A stretch of 64,000 nucleotides of DNA, taken from Lactobacillus selangorensis. GTDB taxonomy: Bacteria > Bacillota > Bacilli > Lactobacillales > Lactobacillaceae. The notes beneath the pieces were generated by a model that was not told the origin of the DNA, ran no database searches, and saw only the letters and a program-made list of their open reading frames with translations. A program made the translations under genes and the position numbers. The DNA lies in NCBI RefSeq assembly GCF_001437205.1, contig NZ_JQAZ01000008.1, forward strand, positions 20,420-84,419, written 5' to 3'. The first letter of the stretch is position 1. Every line of letters starts with the position of its first letter. Shown one piece after another: positions 9,845 to 19,414 of the stretch.

Positions 9845-9859
9845 TTGTTGACGCTTTCA
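9845..9859 (+). promoter_or_regulatory. Possible cre site upstream of galM
   Basis: TTGTTGACGCTTTCA matches the cre consensus at 13 of 15 positions (the central AA pair is not conserved). It sits in the 165-base divergent region between the AraC gene and galM. Weakest of the cre candidates in the island. Confidence 0.35.
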
Positions 9860-9909
9860 ATTTCTTTTAAGCTAGTAATAGTTTCAAAATATAAATAAGA
9901 GGTGCAAAC

Positions 9910-10917
9910 ATGACAGCCGTAAAATTATTTGGAAAAATGAACGGGACACCGATTTATCGTTATACGGTCGAAAATAAAAATGGCGTTCAGCTTTCCTGTT
10001 TATCATATGGAGCAGCATGGCAAAGTCTGAAAGTGCCAGTAAACGGGCACCTGCAAGAGTTGATTCTTTCTTCGCCGCAAATAGATGATTATGTCGGGAC
10101 ATACCATGGAAAATCTGTCGGGCGTGTGGCCGGCAGAATCGGTCAAGGACAATATATGCAAGCGGGCCAAGAAGTTTCATTACCAACAAATGAGGGCAGT
10201 ACGACTTTGCATGGCGGCCCGCACGGCTTCAGCACATTAAATTGGCATGGCGAGATAAAAAACAATCAAATTATTTTTAATCGGCATATTTCTGAATCAG
10301 AAGATGGTTTTCCTGGCGATATCGATGTCACCATTATTTTCACGCTCGATGACCAGAATAATGTGACGATTACTTATACTGCGTCTGCGAACGCTGAAAC
10401 ACTGTTTAATCCGACGAATCATGTTTATTTCAACTTGAATGCATCCGATACGGATATCGGTAATCATCATTTGACAGTTCCAAGCAGCCAGCGGTTTAAG
10501 CTGACTAGCAAAAAGATTCCCACCGGTGAACTGCTTGATGTAGCTGCATCATATTTTGATTTTCGCAAGCCGCAATTACTAAAGGAGATGTTTAAAAAAG
10601 CACAATCAACTCCTGAAAACGGCTTAGATGACATTTATTATTTAAATGCACACAGGGAACAGAACTTGGCAGCCACGCTCAGCCAAGGCAACATTAAAGT
10701 AGATGTATTTTCGAATCGGAATGCGCTGGTTGTATTTACAGCCAATGATTTTGATGAATCGCTGCATTTTATCGGCAAACAGGCTAGGCCGCACATTGGG
10801 ATTGCAATGGAAGCACAAACCGCACCACGAGCCATTGTAGATCCTAAATTTGGGGATATTCGGCTTCATTCTGGTCAGACACGGCAAGAAAAAACACGGT
10901 ATCATTTTACTTTTTAG
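9910..10917 (+). CDS. galM: Aldose 1-epimerase (mutarotase)
   Basis: 335 residues. Interconverts the alpha and beta anomers of aldoses such as galactose or glucose released by glycosidases. The catalytic His is H171 in FNPTNHVYFNL and the catalytic Glu is E301 in IGIAMEAQT, both in the expected context; HGGPHGF near residue 101 is the other family landmark. Length is normal. RBS AGAGG lies 7 bases before ATG. It stands alone between an AraC gene and a terminator, inside the glycosidase island, where it would speed metabolism of newly freed sugar. Rhamnose mutarotase activity cannot be excluded, but RhaM is a different, smaller family. Confidence 0.92.
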   Translation: MTAVKLFGKMNGTPIYRYTVENKNGVQLSCLSYGAAWQSLKVPVNGHLQELILSSPQIDDYVGTYHGKSVGRVAGRIGQGQYMQAGQEVSLPTNEGSTTLHGGPHGFSTLNWHGEIKNNQIIFNRHISESEDGFPGDIDVTIIFTLDDQNNVTITYTASANAETLFNPTNHVYFNLNASDTDIGNHHLTVPSSQRFKLTSKKIPTGELLDVAASYFDFRKPQLLKEMFKKAQSTPENGLDDIYYLNAHREQNLAATLSQGNIKVDVFSNRNALVVFTANDFDESLHFIGKQARPHIGIAMEAQTAPRAIVDPKFGDIRLHSGQTRQEKTRYHFTF

Positions 10918-10953
10918 AAAAGCAGGTTCGTTTTCAAAAACGATTTCTGATGA

Positions 10954-10993
10954 ATCCTCTGAGTTGCACAAAATCCAACTCAGAGGATTTTAT
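10954..10993 (+). terminator. galM terminator
   Basis: Perfect ATCCTCTGAGTTG / CAACTCAGAGGAT inverted repeat with a 9-base loop followed by TTTTAT. Confidence 0.85.
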
Positions 10994-11021
10994 GATGTTT
11001 GCCGCAGAAAGATATGCATAA

Positions 11022-11071
11022 TAAAACTGGCCGGACTACCTCCGAACGAAGATCGGAAGCAGTCCGGCCAG
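11022..11071 (-). terminator. Nested hairpin terminator for the leftward GH78 operon
   Basis: CTGGCCGGACT (11027-11037) pairs perfectly with AGTCCGGCCAG (11061-11071); inside it TCCGA (11041-11045) pairs with TCGGA (11053-11057). On the minus strand the outer stem is followed by TTTTATTA, which makes it a terminator for the GH3-GH78 operon ending at 11156. Confidence 0.75.
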
Positions 11072-11155
11072 AAGCCGTTTAAAAGCAGCTCTGATATTTG
11101 GAGCTCTTGAGATGTGACGCTCTATCAATAAGCAGATGAGACGATTGTGCAGCTG

Positions 11156-13951
11156 CTAAATTCGCGGTGTCTCTGTTAATAATTGATTGATTTGCTGCAA
11201 GTGTTCTGGTGTGATGTTGATCATCGGCAAAATGGTGTTGATCTTGGTCAAAGACAATTTGCCTAAGCCGCCGTTCAGGTTGTCGGGATTGTCTTTGAAG
11301 AAGTCCAAAACGGGATCAATCGCATCAATTGCAGCTACGAGGTCTTTATTGGCCATAATATCGACGATGTGTGTGTCGGCGTTATAACGTTCGATATAAT
11401 CATGCGTTGGCTGATAGGCAATGGCATATGTGCCGGCGGTTAAGGTCAGTACTTCTTTATCGGCAGGGGTGCCATTAACTGTTAAGGTGCTGACGTTAAC
11501 ACGTGGCAAACTTAAATCAACGGTAACGCCGAATGGAACGGTCAGATTGATTTTGATCGTATGCTTGGCATCACTTTCGATTTGATAGTCCATCGTCAAA
11601 TTGCCATAAGGTGTTTCATAGGTGCCTTTGACCGTTGATAAACGGGCATCAAAGTAAGGCGCCATCGAAATCTTTTGGTAACCGGCGGAATGTGATTGCA
11701 AGCCCCACAGATATTTATAGACCCATTCCATGATGGCACCAATACTGTAATGGTTTAATGAGTTCATGCCGTCGGGATTCATTGATCCGTCTTCTTCCAC
11801 TGAATTCCAGCGTTCCCAGACAGTGGTTGCGCCCATTTTAACGGCGTATAGCCAGCTAGGGTAATCTTCTTGCAAGAAAATCTTGACAGCCAATTTATGA
11901 TAACCATATTGGGAAAGGGCCTGGCAGATGAATGGGGTACCGACGAAACCGGTCTTGAGGTGATCATTGTCTTTATGCAGACGTGCAGCTAAATCAGCGG
12001 CCACACGTTGGAGTTGCTGAGCTGGGACTAACTTGAAGTACAGTGTTAGGGCATAAGCAGTCTGCGTATCGATTGCCAGACGTCCAGTTGCTGTGATGTA
12101 TTCATGCTGGATGTGCTGCTTAATGCTTTCAGCTTGGTGGGTATAAGTTGAATAATCAGCTTCATTGCCAAGCACCTTAGCAGCGTTGGCCACTAACTGA
12201 CTGGAATAGTAGTAATAAACTGAAGCGATGAAGTCTTCATCCGTTTTACCGGTCGGCAGGGCTGGATTTTCACCATCAAGGGCAATCCAATCGCCAAACT
12301 GGAAGGTGCCGGTCCATAAATTCTTTGTCTTCGTCTGTTTTGAAATCCAGTCGACCCAAGCCTTCATGCTGGTATAATTTTGAGCCAATATCGCTGGGTC
12401 GCCATAAGCCTGGTACATGTTCCAAGGAATTGTTGTGGCAGCATCACCCCAGACAGCAGCGCCGCCATCAGTTGTGCCCATTGCAGGGGCATACATGGTC
12501 AGCATGCCATCATGCTGTTTTTGTTCGACACTCATGTCTCGAGCGTACTTTTTGAAGAATTCGTAGACATTCATGTTCAAAGCGGCGGTGTTTGAGAAAA
12601 TATTAGCATCGCCGGTCCAGCCAAGCCGTTCATCACGTTGCGGGCAGTCGGTCGGCACGTCGATAAAGTTGCTCTTTTGACCCCAAACAATGTTTTCCAG
12701 CAACCGGTTGACCATTGAATTGTTAGTTGTTAATTTGCCAGTGGCTTCCAAACTGGAGTAGATGACATCGGCTTTGTAATCGGCGATATTGATTGGCAGG
12801 GTGTTGCCGGTTACTTTGACGTAACGATAGCCATAATAGGTGAAATGCGGATGGACCCAGCCTTCCTTGCCATCTGAGATGTAGACAAAGGCTGCCCGTG
12901 CTTCACGTAAATTATCCCGGTAGAAATTACCCTTTTGCAGGATTTCGCCCATTTGGAAGGTGATCTGAGTGCCTTTTGGCTCACGATTGTAAAATTCGAG
13001 CCAGCCGGCTTGGTTCTGCCCAAAATCTAACACTTGTTCATTTTTAGGAGTTGTGATCAATTCCTGGGCAGGCAGCTTTTGATTGATTTTGATCGGCATA
13101 CTCATCCGGTCGCGCAAAATTGCTGTGGATTGATCGGTCAGAACGACGGGCTTCCAATTGGCAACCATCTTTGTGGCGTCATAATCTTCACCATAATAAA
13201 TGGCTGATTTAGTAATCTTACCGGAAGTGGTCAGCCAAGATGAATCTGTGTTGAGTACTTGTTCGTGACCATCGGCATCTTCAATGTGCAATTCGGCGAT
13301 GACTTGCTGCTGGTCGCCGTAAATATCTTTTTGACCGCCGTCAAAGCCGTAACGGCCTTTGTACCAGCCATCGCCAGTGCTGATGACGAGCTCATGCTCA
13401 GCAGGGTCATTCAGCAGATCAGTCACATCATAAGTTTGGACTTGGACCCATTTTTTATAATCCGTTACACCAGGAGTCAAGTATTCGGCGCCGACTTTAT
13501 GCTGGTCGAGGAAGGCTTCATACAAACCAAGGCCAGTGATGTAAAGACGTGCTTTTTTGATGGGTGTCTTGGTAGCAAAGTGCTTTTTGAATAAAGTATT
13601 TTGAATTTCCTTGTCGGAATTACCAATCCATTCAGCGGAGTAGGGTTCATTCATCTTTCCAGTTTCGAAGAAGGTTTGTTTGGTCGCCGTTTGCTGGTCA
13701 TCACGGATGGTCACTTCAACGGTGTAGCGTGTTCGTGGCTGTAATTGTAGTGGAACTTCGAAATAATTGTTGTCAAACGGAATCATTTTAGTGACATAAA
13801 CGGGGTCAGCATCCTTTTCGCGCCAAATTTTTAATTGCTTTGAAATGGATGTATCAGACTCGGCATCAACTTGAAATTCAATCCGTAAGCCGGATAACTG
13901 AAATCCAAGTGGTTCAAACATATGATTGGTTGTGATTTGTTTAATTTTCAT
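11156..13951 (-). CDS. Alpha-L-rhamnosidase, GH78, with C-terminal extension
   Basis: 931 residues, no signal peptide. Same GH78 layout as the gene at 6212. Acidic residues are D435, D440-E441 and D448 in PTDCPQRDERLGWTGD, and the second catalytic Glu lies in GATTVWERWNS near residue 735. After the C-terminal beta sandwich there is a ~75-residue tail, mostly helical in appearance (AAIDAIDPVLDFFKDNPDNL onward), that the other copy lacks. It is the second gene of a leftward operon, 22 bases after the GH3 gene. GC content is clearly higher than in the 6212 copy, so the two are probably not a recent tandem duplication. Confidence 0.93.
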   Translation of the reverse strand: MKIKQITTNHMFEPLGFQLSGLRIEFQVDAESDTSISKQLKIWREKDADPVYVTKMIPFDNNYFEVPLQLQPRTRYTVEVTIRDDQQTATKQTFFETGKMNEPYSAEWIGNSDKEIQNTLFKKHFATKTPIKKARLYITGLGLYEAFLDQHKVGAEYLTPGVTDYKKWVQVQTYDVTDLLNDPAEHELVISTGDGWYKGRYGFDGGQKDIYGDQQQVIAELHIEDADGHEQVLNTDSSWLTTSGKITKSAIYYGEDYDATKMVANWKPVVLTDQSTAILRDRMSMPIKINQKLPAQELITTPKNEQVLDFGQNQAGWLEFYNREPKGTQITFQMGEILQKGNFYRDNLREARAAFVYISDGKEGWVHPHFTYYGYRYVKVTGNTLPINIADYKADVIYSSLEATGKLTTNNSMVNRLLENIVWGQKSNFIDVPTDCPQRDERLGWTGDANIFSNTAALNMNVYEFFKKYARDMSVEQKQHDGMLTMYAPAMGTTDGGAAVWGDAATTIPWNMYQAYGDPAILAQNYTSMKAWVDWISKQTKTKNLWTGTFQFGDWIALDGENPALPTGKTDEDFIASVYYYYSSQLVANAAKVLGNEADYSTYTHQAESIKQHIQHEYITATGRLAIDTQTAYALTLYFKLVPAQQLQRVAADLAARLHKDNDHLKTGFVGTPFICQALSQYGYHKLAVKIFLQEDYPSWLYAVKMGATTVWERWNSVEEDGSMNPDGMNSLNHYSIGAIMEWVYKYLWGLQSHSAGYQKISMAPYFDARLSTVKGTYETPYGNLTMDYQIESDAKHTIKINLTVPFGVTVDLSLPRVNVSTLTVNGTPADKEVLTLTAGTYAIAYQPTHDYIERYNADTHIVDIMANKDLVAAIDAIDPVLDFFKDNPDNLNGGLGKLSLTKINTILPMINITPEHLQQINQLLTETPRI

Positions 13952-13973
13952 TTTTGAATGACCTCATTTTATT

Positions 13974-15677
13974 TTATAAATGTGTAGTGAAATCACCGCA
14001 GAATGGGTCGACTGGACTGGTTCCCAAGAAGGGTTCTTTGCCAGTGATTTTGTTCATCACGGCCGTAATTGTTTGCGGATTGCCTGTGTAGGCGTTGATA
14101 AAGGTAGAAACTTCTGGAATATCGAATAAATGATATGGATTCGCAGTTGAAATGAAGAGAGTCGGGATGCTGCGCATGAACCACGGTGCATCGGCTGCCA
14201 TCAAGTGGACCCAATTCAAACGAGTCGTTGTTTGGTTGCTGGCCGTTTCGACATTGGCCACATAAATGGCTAAATCGAACTTCTTTTGCAGGTCAGCGAC
14301 ACCTTCTTCAAACGTTTCATGGAAGTCGAGGTGTTTCTGATCAAACAAGGTGACCTTGAAACCGGCGTCTTCTAATTGCTGCTTGAAGGCATTTGTAACG
14401 TGTCCGCCTTCTTTGAAACCGCCGTCGTCTGAGTCGCCCAAGACGACTAAACGGACACGTGGAGTCTTTTTAGGCGAGATCGGCAAGAGATGATCCCGAT
14501 CTTTGACCAATGTGACCGCCTGATTAGCTGCTTTAGCAGCCAACTGAGCGTGCTTTTCTGAATTAAGATTGATTTCAGCTGGCAACTTTTGCAAAGGTTG
14601 TTCGTCGGTGTCCATAATTTGCTGCGATAATTTAGTTGCTAAAATGCGAGTGACAGCTTCATCAACACGTGCCATTGATAAAGTGCCATTATCGATGGCA
14701 TCGTGGAGGTAGCCATAATCTTCGTCAATATTTTTATTGAAGAGGATCATATCGATCCCGGCGTTAATTGTGGCTGGTAGAAGATCTTTCCGGGCCATCG
14801 AGGCATTGTAACCGATCATCGGAGTGGCATCGGTAATCGTTAAGCCGTTAAACTTCAAGACATTCCGCAATAAGCCGTCGATCAATAGCTTTGAACTAGA
14901 AGCTGGATGCAAGTCGGTATCGTTGATGCCAGGCTCAAGCCGCCGTTCCCAAGCTGGCTGCATAATATGAGCAATCATGACCACTGGTGCACCATTGGCA
15001 ATCAAATGATGGTAAATTTCGCCATAAGAATTCATCCAATCATCGGCTGACAAGGAGTTGACCGAACTGACTAAATGCTGGTCGCGTTCGTCGACACCAT
15101 CACCTGGAAAATGTTTGATGACTGGAATAATCTGATTTTTCTTGAGCCCTTTGATTTGGGCATCTGACATGCTGATGACACGGCCTTTATTGCTGCCGAA
15201 GGTTCTGGTATTCATGATGGGATTGCGGAAATTGAGATCTAAATCGACGATTGGCGCAAATGACATGTTATTGCCGACTTGGCGTGCTTCGCTGCCGGCA
15301 ACATTACCGAGCTGATAGGCATTTTCGGAATCATCGGTGGCGGCCATTTCCAGCGGATTGCCGAACCAAGTTCCTTCAGTTACAATCCCATTACCGCCTG
15401 ATTCGAGGTTGGCCGCAAAGAACATCGGAATTTTGCTGGCTGTTTGGGCAGTGTTGATTTCGCGTTTGATCTTCTCAGCATGATCGGGACGATACATCAT
15501 GCCGCCGGGTTGGTATTGATTGATAAAGTGATTGATATCGACTGAATCTTCATCTTGACCAATGACAAAGAATAACTGGCCGACCTTTTCGGAAACGGAC
15601 ATTTCCGAAACTTTGTTTTGAATATAATCGATTTGTGCTTTATTTAAGTTATATGGTTTTTCTTCTAAATTCACCAT
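13974..15677 (-). CDS. Glycoside hydrolase family 3 protein, NagZ-like
   Basis: 567 residues, cytosolic. Paralogue of the GH3 at 4573, aligning throughout: KHFPGDG near 188-194, dyad D199-Q-H201, nucleophile candidate D283 in ITDATPMIGY, and a C-terminal alpha/beta domain beginning VTLVKDRDHLLPI. First gene of a leftward operon with GH78, preceded by AGGAGG, and divergent from the AraC gene at 15876. The gene order GH3 then GH78 is the same as in the left module, but there is no dedicated transporter here, so it may share the MFS importer at 3319. Confidence 0.86.
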   Translation of the reverse strand: MVNLEEKPYNLNKAQIDYIQNKVSEMSVSEKVGQLFFVIGQDEDSVDINHFINQYQPGGMMYRPDHAEKIKREINTAQTASKIPMFFAANLESGGNGIVTEGTWFGNPLEMAATDDSENAYQLGNVAGSEARQVGNNMSFAPIVDLDLNFRNPIMNTRTFGSNKGRVISMSDAQIKGLKKNQIIPVIKHFPGDGVDERDQHLVSSVNSLSADDWMNSYGEIYHHLIANGAPVVMIAHIMQPAWERRLEPGINDTDLHPASSSKLLIDGLLRNVLKFNGLTITDATPMIGYNASMARKDLLPATINAGIDMILFNKNIDEDYGYLHDAIDNGTLSMARVDEAVTRILATKLSQQIMDTDEQPLQKLPAEINLNSEKHAQLAAKAANQAVTLVKDRDHLLPISPKKTPRVRLVVLGDSDDGGFKEGGHVTNAFKQQLEDAGFKVTLFDQKHLDFHETFEEGVADLQKKFDLAIYVANVETASNQTTTRLNWVHLMAADAPWFMRSIPTLFISTANPYHLFDIPEVSTFINAYTGNPQTITAVMNKITGKEPFLGTSPVDPFCGDFTTHL

Positions 15678-15722
15678 TATTTGGTATCCTCCTGAAACGC
15701 TCTATTTTGCTAAACAAGTTCA

Positions 15723-15737
15723 TTCTAAACGTTTTCT
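15723..15737 (-). promoter_or_regulatory. Possible cre site upstream of the GH3-GH78 operon
   Basis: TTCTAAACGTTTTCT matches the cre consensus at about 13 of 15 positions in either orientation. It lies 46 bases upstream of the GH3 start. Confidence 0.4.
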
Positions 15738-15813
15738 TTTTTCTGGCTATTGAGGAAAAAGAGATATAGTGTGTTCATTTTACAGGTGTTTCGAAAAATG
15801 TATTTCGATTATA

Positions 15814-15843
15814 TTTGAATACGATAGAATAAGGATATTCAAA
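15814..15843 (+). promoter_or_regulatory. Inverted repeat in the GH3/AraC divergent region
   Basis: TTTGAATA (15814-15821) and TATTCAAA (15836-15843) are perfect inverted repeats 14 bases apart, 33 bases before the AraC start. Could be an operator for autoregulation; no factor can be named. Confidence 0.35.
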
Positions 15844-15875
15844 GTTGAAATGGAAATGCGATGGGAGGATTTTGC

Positions 15876-16868
15876 ATGAACACAGACATTGTGAATCTAT
15901 TACGAAAAAACAATCAGCCTAAAGATTGGAACACCCTTGGACCTGAGATGCACCCTCAAATGGTGGATCATGTCGGTAAAAGCCCCGTTTTTGAATTTTC
16001 AAATACGTTAACCGATTCTTTGGAAGTAACGACGCAGTTGATTGCGATCTCAGTTCAGCCGATCGAATCCTTCATTCCGTTTCATGTACATAATTATGTG
16101 GAAATGATGATTCCGATCGCCGGTAATTGTGTCGTGACCACCAAAAATGAATCATTTCATTTAAAACAAGATGATTTTATCGTGATGGGGAATCGGACCA
16201 TTCATCGAGTTGAACCAATCAAGAAGGGGACTATTGTCGTCAATCTGGCGCTGAAAGATGCCGCTTTTTCACTAAATGACCTTGATTTCATGCGTTATTA
16301 CGGCAGTACAACCAATATTTCATCGATGCTGTTTTCACTGCTGGCCAGCAATAACGACGGTGGCAGTTATAGTTTGTTCAAAACGCATCATGATCAAAAG
16401 ATAATTACTACTTTGGATGATGTCATCGAAGAGTATTACCATCCGGATATTCAGACCGATCAGATTATCCGGTTTGAAATTTTGACCTTGTTTGCACGTT
16501 TAGTTCGGATTGCTTCTAAAACCAAGATGCCGGCGAAAGCAATCAAAACGGCACCGAGCAATTTGTTATCATTGCTGCTGTACATCGAAAAAAATTATTC
16601 ATACATTACTTTGGAAGCGATGGCGGCTCATTTTGGGTTTAATCCCAATTATCTGTCATCATATTTAAAACGCCAGACAGGGTTGACCTTTATTAAGCTC
16701 GTTCATTTGCAGCGGATCAACGTTGCGGCTGAATATTTGACGAATACCAACATTTCGATTGAAGAAATTGCCGCCAAGATCGGCTATGAAAATCCATCGT
16801 ATTTTTATAAAGTCTTTCGGGACAATTTCGGTTGTTCGCCGAATGAATATCGAAAACGAAATCAGTAA
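15876..16868 (+). CDS. AraC-family regulator with cupin-type sensor
   Basis: 330 residues when started at the ATG 7 bases after GGGAGG; an in-frame ATG at 15861 overlaps that ribosome site and is unlikely. A cupin-like region is visible (FHVHNYVEMMIPIAGNCVV, then DDFIVMGNRTIHRVEP). The C-terminus has HTH motifs LEAMAAHFGFNPNYLSSYLKR and IEEIAAKIGYENPSYFYKVFRD and ends SPNEYRKR. Divergent from the GH3-GH78 operon, which it probably controls. Inducer unknown; rhamnose or the intact glycoside are the natural guesses. Confidence 0.88.
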   Translation: MNTDIVNLLRKNNQPKDWNTLGPEMHPQMVDHVGKSPVFEFSNTLTDSLEVTTQLIAISVQPIESFIPFHVHNYVEMMIPIAGNCVVTTKNESFHLKQDDFIVMGNRTIHRVEPIKKGTIVVNLALKDAAFSLNDLDFMRYYGSTTNISSMLFSLLASNNDGGSYSLFKTHHDQKIITTLDDVIEEYYHPDIQTDQIIRFEILTLFARLVRIASKTKMPAKAIKTAPSNLLSLLLYIEKNYSYITLEAMAAHFGFNPNYLSSYLKRQTGLTFIKLVHLQRINVAAEYLTNTNISIEEIAAKIGYENPSYFYKVFRDNFGCSPNEYRKRNQ

Positions 16869-16869
16869 A

Positions 16870-16910
16870 GAAAAGAGAAATGACTTTTAACGGCCATTTC
16901 TCTTTTTTTA
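16870..16910 (+). terminator. Bidirectional terminator between AraC and GH2 genes
   Basis: AAAGAGAAATG paired with CATTTCTCTTT and followed by a T run; A-rich on the left side, so usable from both strands. Confidence 0.8.
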
Positions 16911-19283
16911 TTTGCTTAATGTGGCCATTAATGTTGTTTCTTTTGGTGCAATGATGAGTGCTTTGCCATTGAAGAGCTGGAGTTCATCGGCATGATGGAC
17001 ACTGATATCAGCTGGATTGCCGTTGCCCCACCCTAAGATGGCGCCATCAGCATGGAGCGTGACGAATTGATCGCTAGTTGGAACGGGCACATCATTTTGA
17101 TCAACCGCTTGTAAGGCGTACAGGGTGTCTTGCTGGCCGTGATAACGGACAGAAACAACGACTTTTACAGCTGAATCAGCGGTTTGTTCAATCGTTTCAG
17201 CAACGACTTGATCATGTTCAAGTGCCACGGCACGTAATTCGCCAGGCTGGTAGGTCACTTGCCAATTCATCTGGCAGTCTTTGACCTGCTGCTGGCCTTG
17301 TGAAACACCATTGATAAATAATTCGACTGTTGGTGCATTTGAGAAGATACGGACGGCGACGGTACCATCAGCAGCAATTTCAAGTCCCTCACGGTTCCAG
17401 TGCGGCATGACATGGATCATCGGTTTATCCGTCCAATGTGCTTGGAAATAATAGTAGTAATCTTTAGGAAAACCGCAGAGGTCGAGAATACCGAATTGTG
17501 AGCTGATTCCGGGCCAGCCGAATGGGGAAGGTTCGCCATTGTAATCAAAGGCGGTCCATAAGAAGACGCCGCCGAATTCAGGATGCTGCTGGGCAAACTG
17601 AATCACTTTTTCAGGCCGAGCTGTACCACCAACACCTGGTTCACCAGGTTTGCGTTTACCAGGCATGACCATTGAATAGTCGGAACCAAAGCTGTTGGCT
17701 TGGCATTGCTCAGCGTTGTCACGATAGATGCCACGTGTTTGGAAATACGAGCCGCTTTCAGTACTCATAATGGGTTGCTGTGGAAAATTGGCATGAATCT
17801 TCAGTGCCCCGTCGCCCATTACATCGGCTTCTGGATAATTGACGCCCAGAATATCGACATTCTCCAAATAATTTTCATCGATTTTACCTTCGGGATTCAA
17901 TAATTCAGCGGAAACGGTCAGATGCTCATGGTCATATTGTTTGATGAGCCGTGCCAGCCGTTTTAAAATCCGGCCGCCTAGTTCGGTGCTGCCGATCAAT
18001 TCCTCGTTGCCTAGGGACCAGAAAGCAATTGAAGAGTGCATCCGTTGGCGTCTTACCATCTTTTTGAGGTCGGCCAGCCGCCATGGCGTACTTTCCAGAA
18101 TACGATTTTCGTCGATCACTAAAATACCGTATTGATCGCAGGCATTCAGCAATTCTGGTGCCGCAAAATGATGCGAACTTCGGAGGGCATTGACGCCCAT
18201 TTCCTTTAACAGTTTAACTTTGTAATTAATGATATCTTGATCTAAAGCGACACCTACACCGGCAAAGTCTTGATGTTCACAGACACCTTTTAAGACGTAT
18301 GGCTTGCCATTCAAGAAGAAGCCGGCGGTTGTATAAGCAAAGGTATGGATTCCAAAGTGCTTGGTAACTTGATCGTCACCAGCAATAAAAGTTGCTTGAA
18401 TATTGTGGGGATTTTCTGGTGTCCAGGGAGTGACGTCGGTTTGATGACTGGTCGTTTTAAAATGAGCTGTCTCACCAGGCTGGATCGACTGGGATTCAAA
18501 TGTAATCGTTTGATTGTTAAATTGGACTTTGGGGGTGCTTGAAACAGGTTGTGAACGCTCATTCGTCACGCTGAGCTCAATTCCAAGGTCGGCATTTTGG
18601 CCGTTTAACGTTTGTGTATAAATATAGGCGTCATCGGCATTTAAATGGACAGCTGGCAATTTTTCCAGCCAGACCTTTCGATAAAGACCAGCGCCTTCAT
18701 ACCACCATCCTTCAGCGCCAGCTGTGGTGTCGACACGGACAAGGAGGATGTTGGGGCCTTCAGCGTCATAATTGGCCATTTCGGTAATGTCAAAATCAAA
18801 AGCGGTATAGCCGCTATTATTGTGGCCGAGATAAGTACCGTTCAGCCATACATCAGATAAACCCATTACGCCATCAAAATGAAGCGTGATACGTTCTGTA
18901 TCTGGATCAGAAGTCAGCTCAAAAGCGAGTCGATAGTATGCAGTCCCATTTTCCTTTGAGCCGCTCATCAATAAGGCCGGATTTTGAACATAAGGGAGAT
19001 CTTTTTTCCAATCATGTGGAATCGAGACAGGTTCCCAATCACCGTCCAGCTGAGTACTTAAATCGGTGCCGGCTAGATTTTGCAATCCTTGCTGAACATC
19101 GCCTTGTGCAATTAATTTAAGAAAATATTCGCCGCTGGTACTGACCGGCAGCCGTTTGCCTTCATTAGGTAGTGCAGAGGTCATGCCGCCTAATGAATGG
19201 GCTTTACGGACTAATTTATTAGGGGTCGGCAAGTTGCCGTAATGAAACTGCCAGCCGTTTGCGAGATTCTTGGTTTGTCGCAT
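16908..19283 (-). CDS. GH2-family glycoside hydrolase (beta-galactosidase type)
   Basis: 791 residues, no signal peptide. GH2 architecture: jelly-roll with IPHDWKKDLP, Ig-like domain, TIM barrel, then C-terminal domains including a DUF4982-like segment (PGELRAVALEHDQVVAET). The acid/base is E427 in FWSLGNEEL and the nucleophile E509 in PIMSTESGSYF. Start is the ATG 8 bases after AAGGAG; a GTG three codons upstream abuts the ribosome site. The family contains beta-galactosidases, beta-glucuronidases and others; galactosidase is the default guess. It is divergent from the AraC gene at 19415 and ends in a shared terminator. Confidence 0.85.
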   Translation of the reverse strand: MRQTKNLANGWQFHYGNLPTPNKLVRKAHSLGGMTSALPNEGKRLPVSTSGEYFLKLIAQGDVQQGLQNLAGTDLSTQLDGDWEPVSIPHDWKKDLPYVQNPALLMSGSKENGTAYYRLAFELTSDPDTERITLHFDGVMGLSDVWLNGTYLGHNNSGYTAFDFDITEMANYDAEGPNILLVRVDTTAGAEGWWYEGAGLYRKVWLEKLPAVHLNADDAYIYTQTLNGQNADLGIELSVTNERSQPVSSTPKVQFNNQTITFESQSIQPGETAHFKTTSHQTDVTPWTPENPHNIQATFIAGDDQVTKHFGIHTFAYTTAGFFLNGKPYVLKGVCEHQDFAGVGVALDQDIINYKVKLLKEMGVNALRSSHHFAAPELLNACDQYGILVIDENRILESTPWRLADLKKMVRRQRMHSSIAFWSLGNEELIGSTELGGRILKRLARLIKQYDHEHLTVSAELLNPEGKIDENYLENVDILGVNYPEADVMGDGALKIHANFPQQPIMSTESGSYFQTRGIYRDNAEQCQANSFGSDYSMVMPGKRKPGEPGVGGTARPEKVIQFAQQHPEFGGVFLWTAFDYNGEPSPFGWPGISSQFGILDLCGFPKDYYYYFQAHWTDKPMIHVMPHWNREGLEIAADGTVAVRIFSNAPTVELFINGVSQGQQQVKDCQMNWQVTYQPGELRAVALEHDQVVAETIEQTADSAVKVVVSVRYHGQQDTLYALQAVDQNDVPVPTSDQFVTLHADGAILGWGNGNPADISVHHADELQLFNGKALIIAPKETTLMATLSK

Positions 19284-19369
19284 TGTTTTCACTCCTTGAT
19301 CAATTTCGGTGGTACACTTATTAAAATACTGGAAATTTAAACGAGATATTAGTCGTTATAGCAACTAAT

Positions 19370-19384
19370 TTGTAATCGTTTACA
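19370..19384 (+). promoter_or_regulatory. cre site between GH2 and AraC genes
   Basis: TTGTAATCGTTTACA matches WTGNAANCGNWNNCA at all 15 positions. It lies in the divergent promoter region of the GH2 gene and the AraC gene at 19415, so CcpA could repress either or both. Confidence 0.75.
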
Positions 19385-19414
19385 CAAAAAGCCGACTTTT
19401 TGGAGGTATGTGGC

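Noticed and set aside
11027..11071. Insertion-element terminal repeats
   Set aside because: The nested inverted repeat is only 45 bases, encloses no gene and has a minus-strand T tract, so a terminator explains it.
10850..11110. 86-residue ORF spanning the galM end
   Set aside because: Out-of-frame shadow of galM running through two terminator hairpins.
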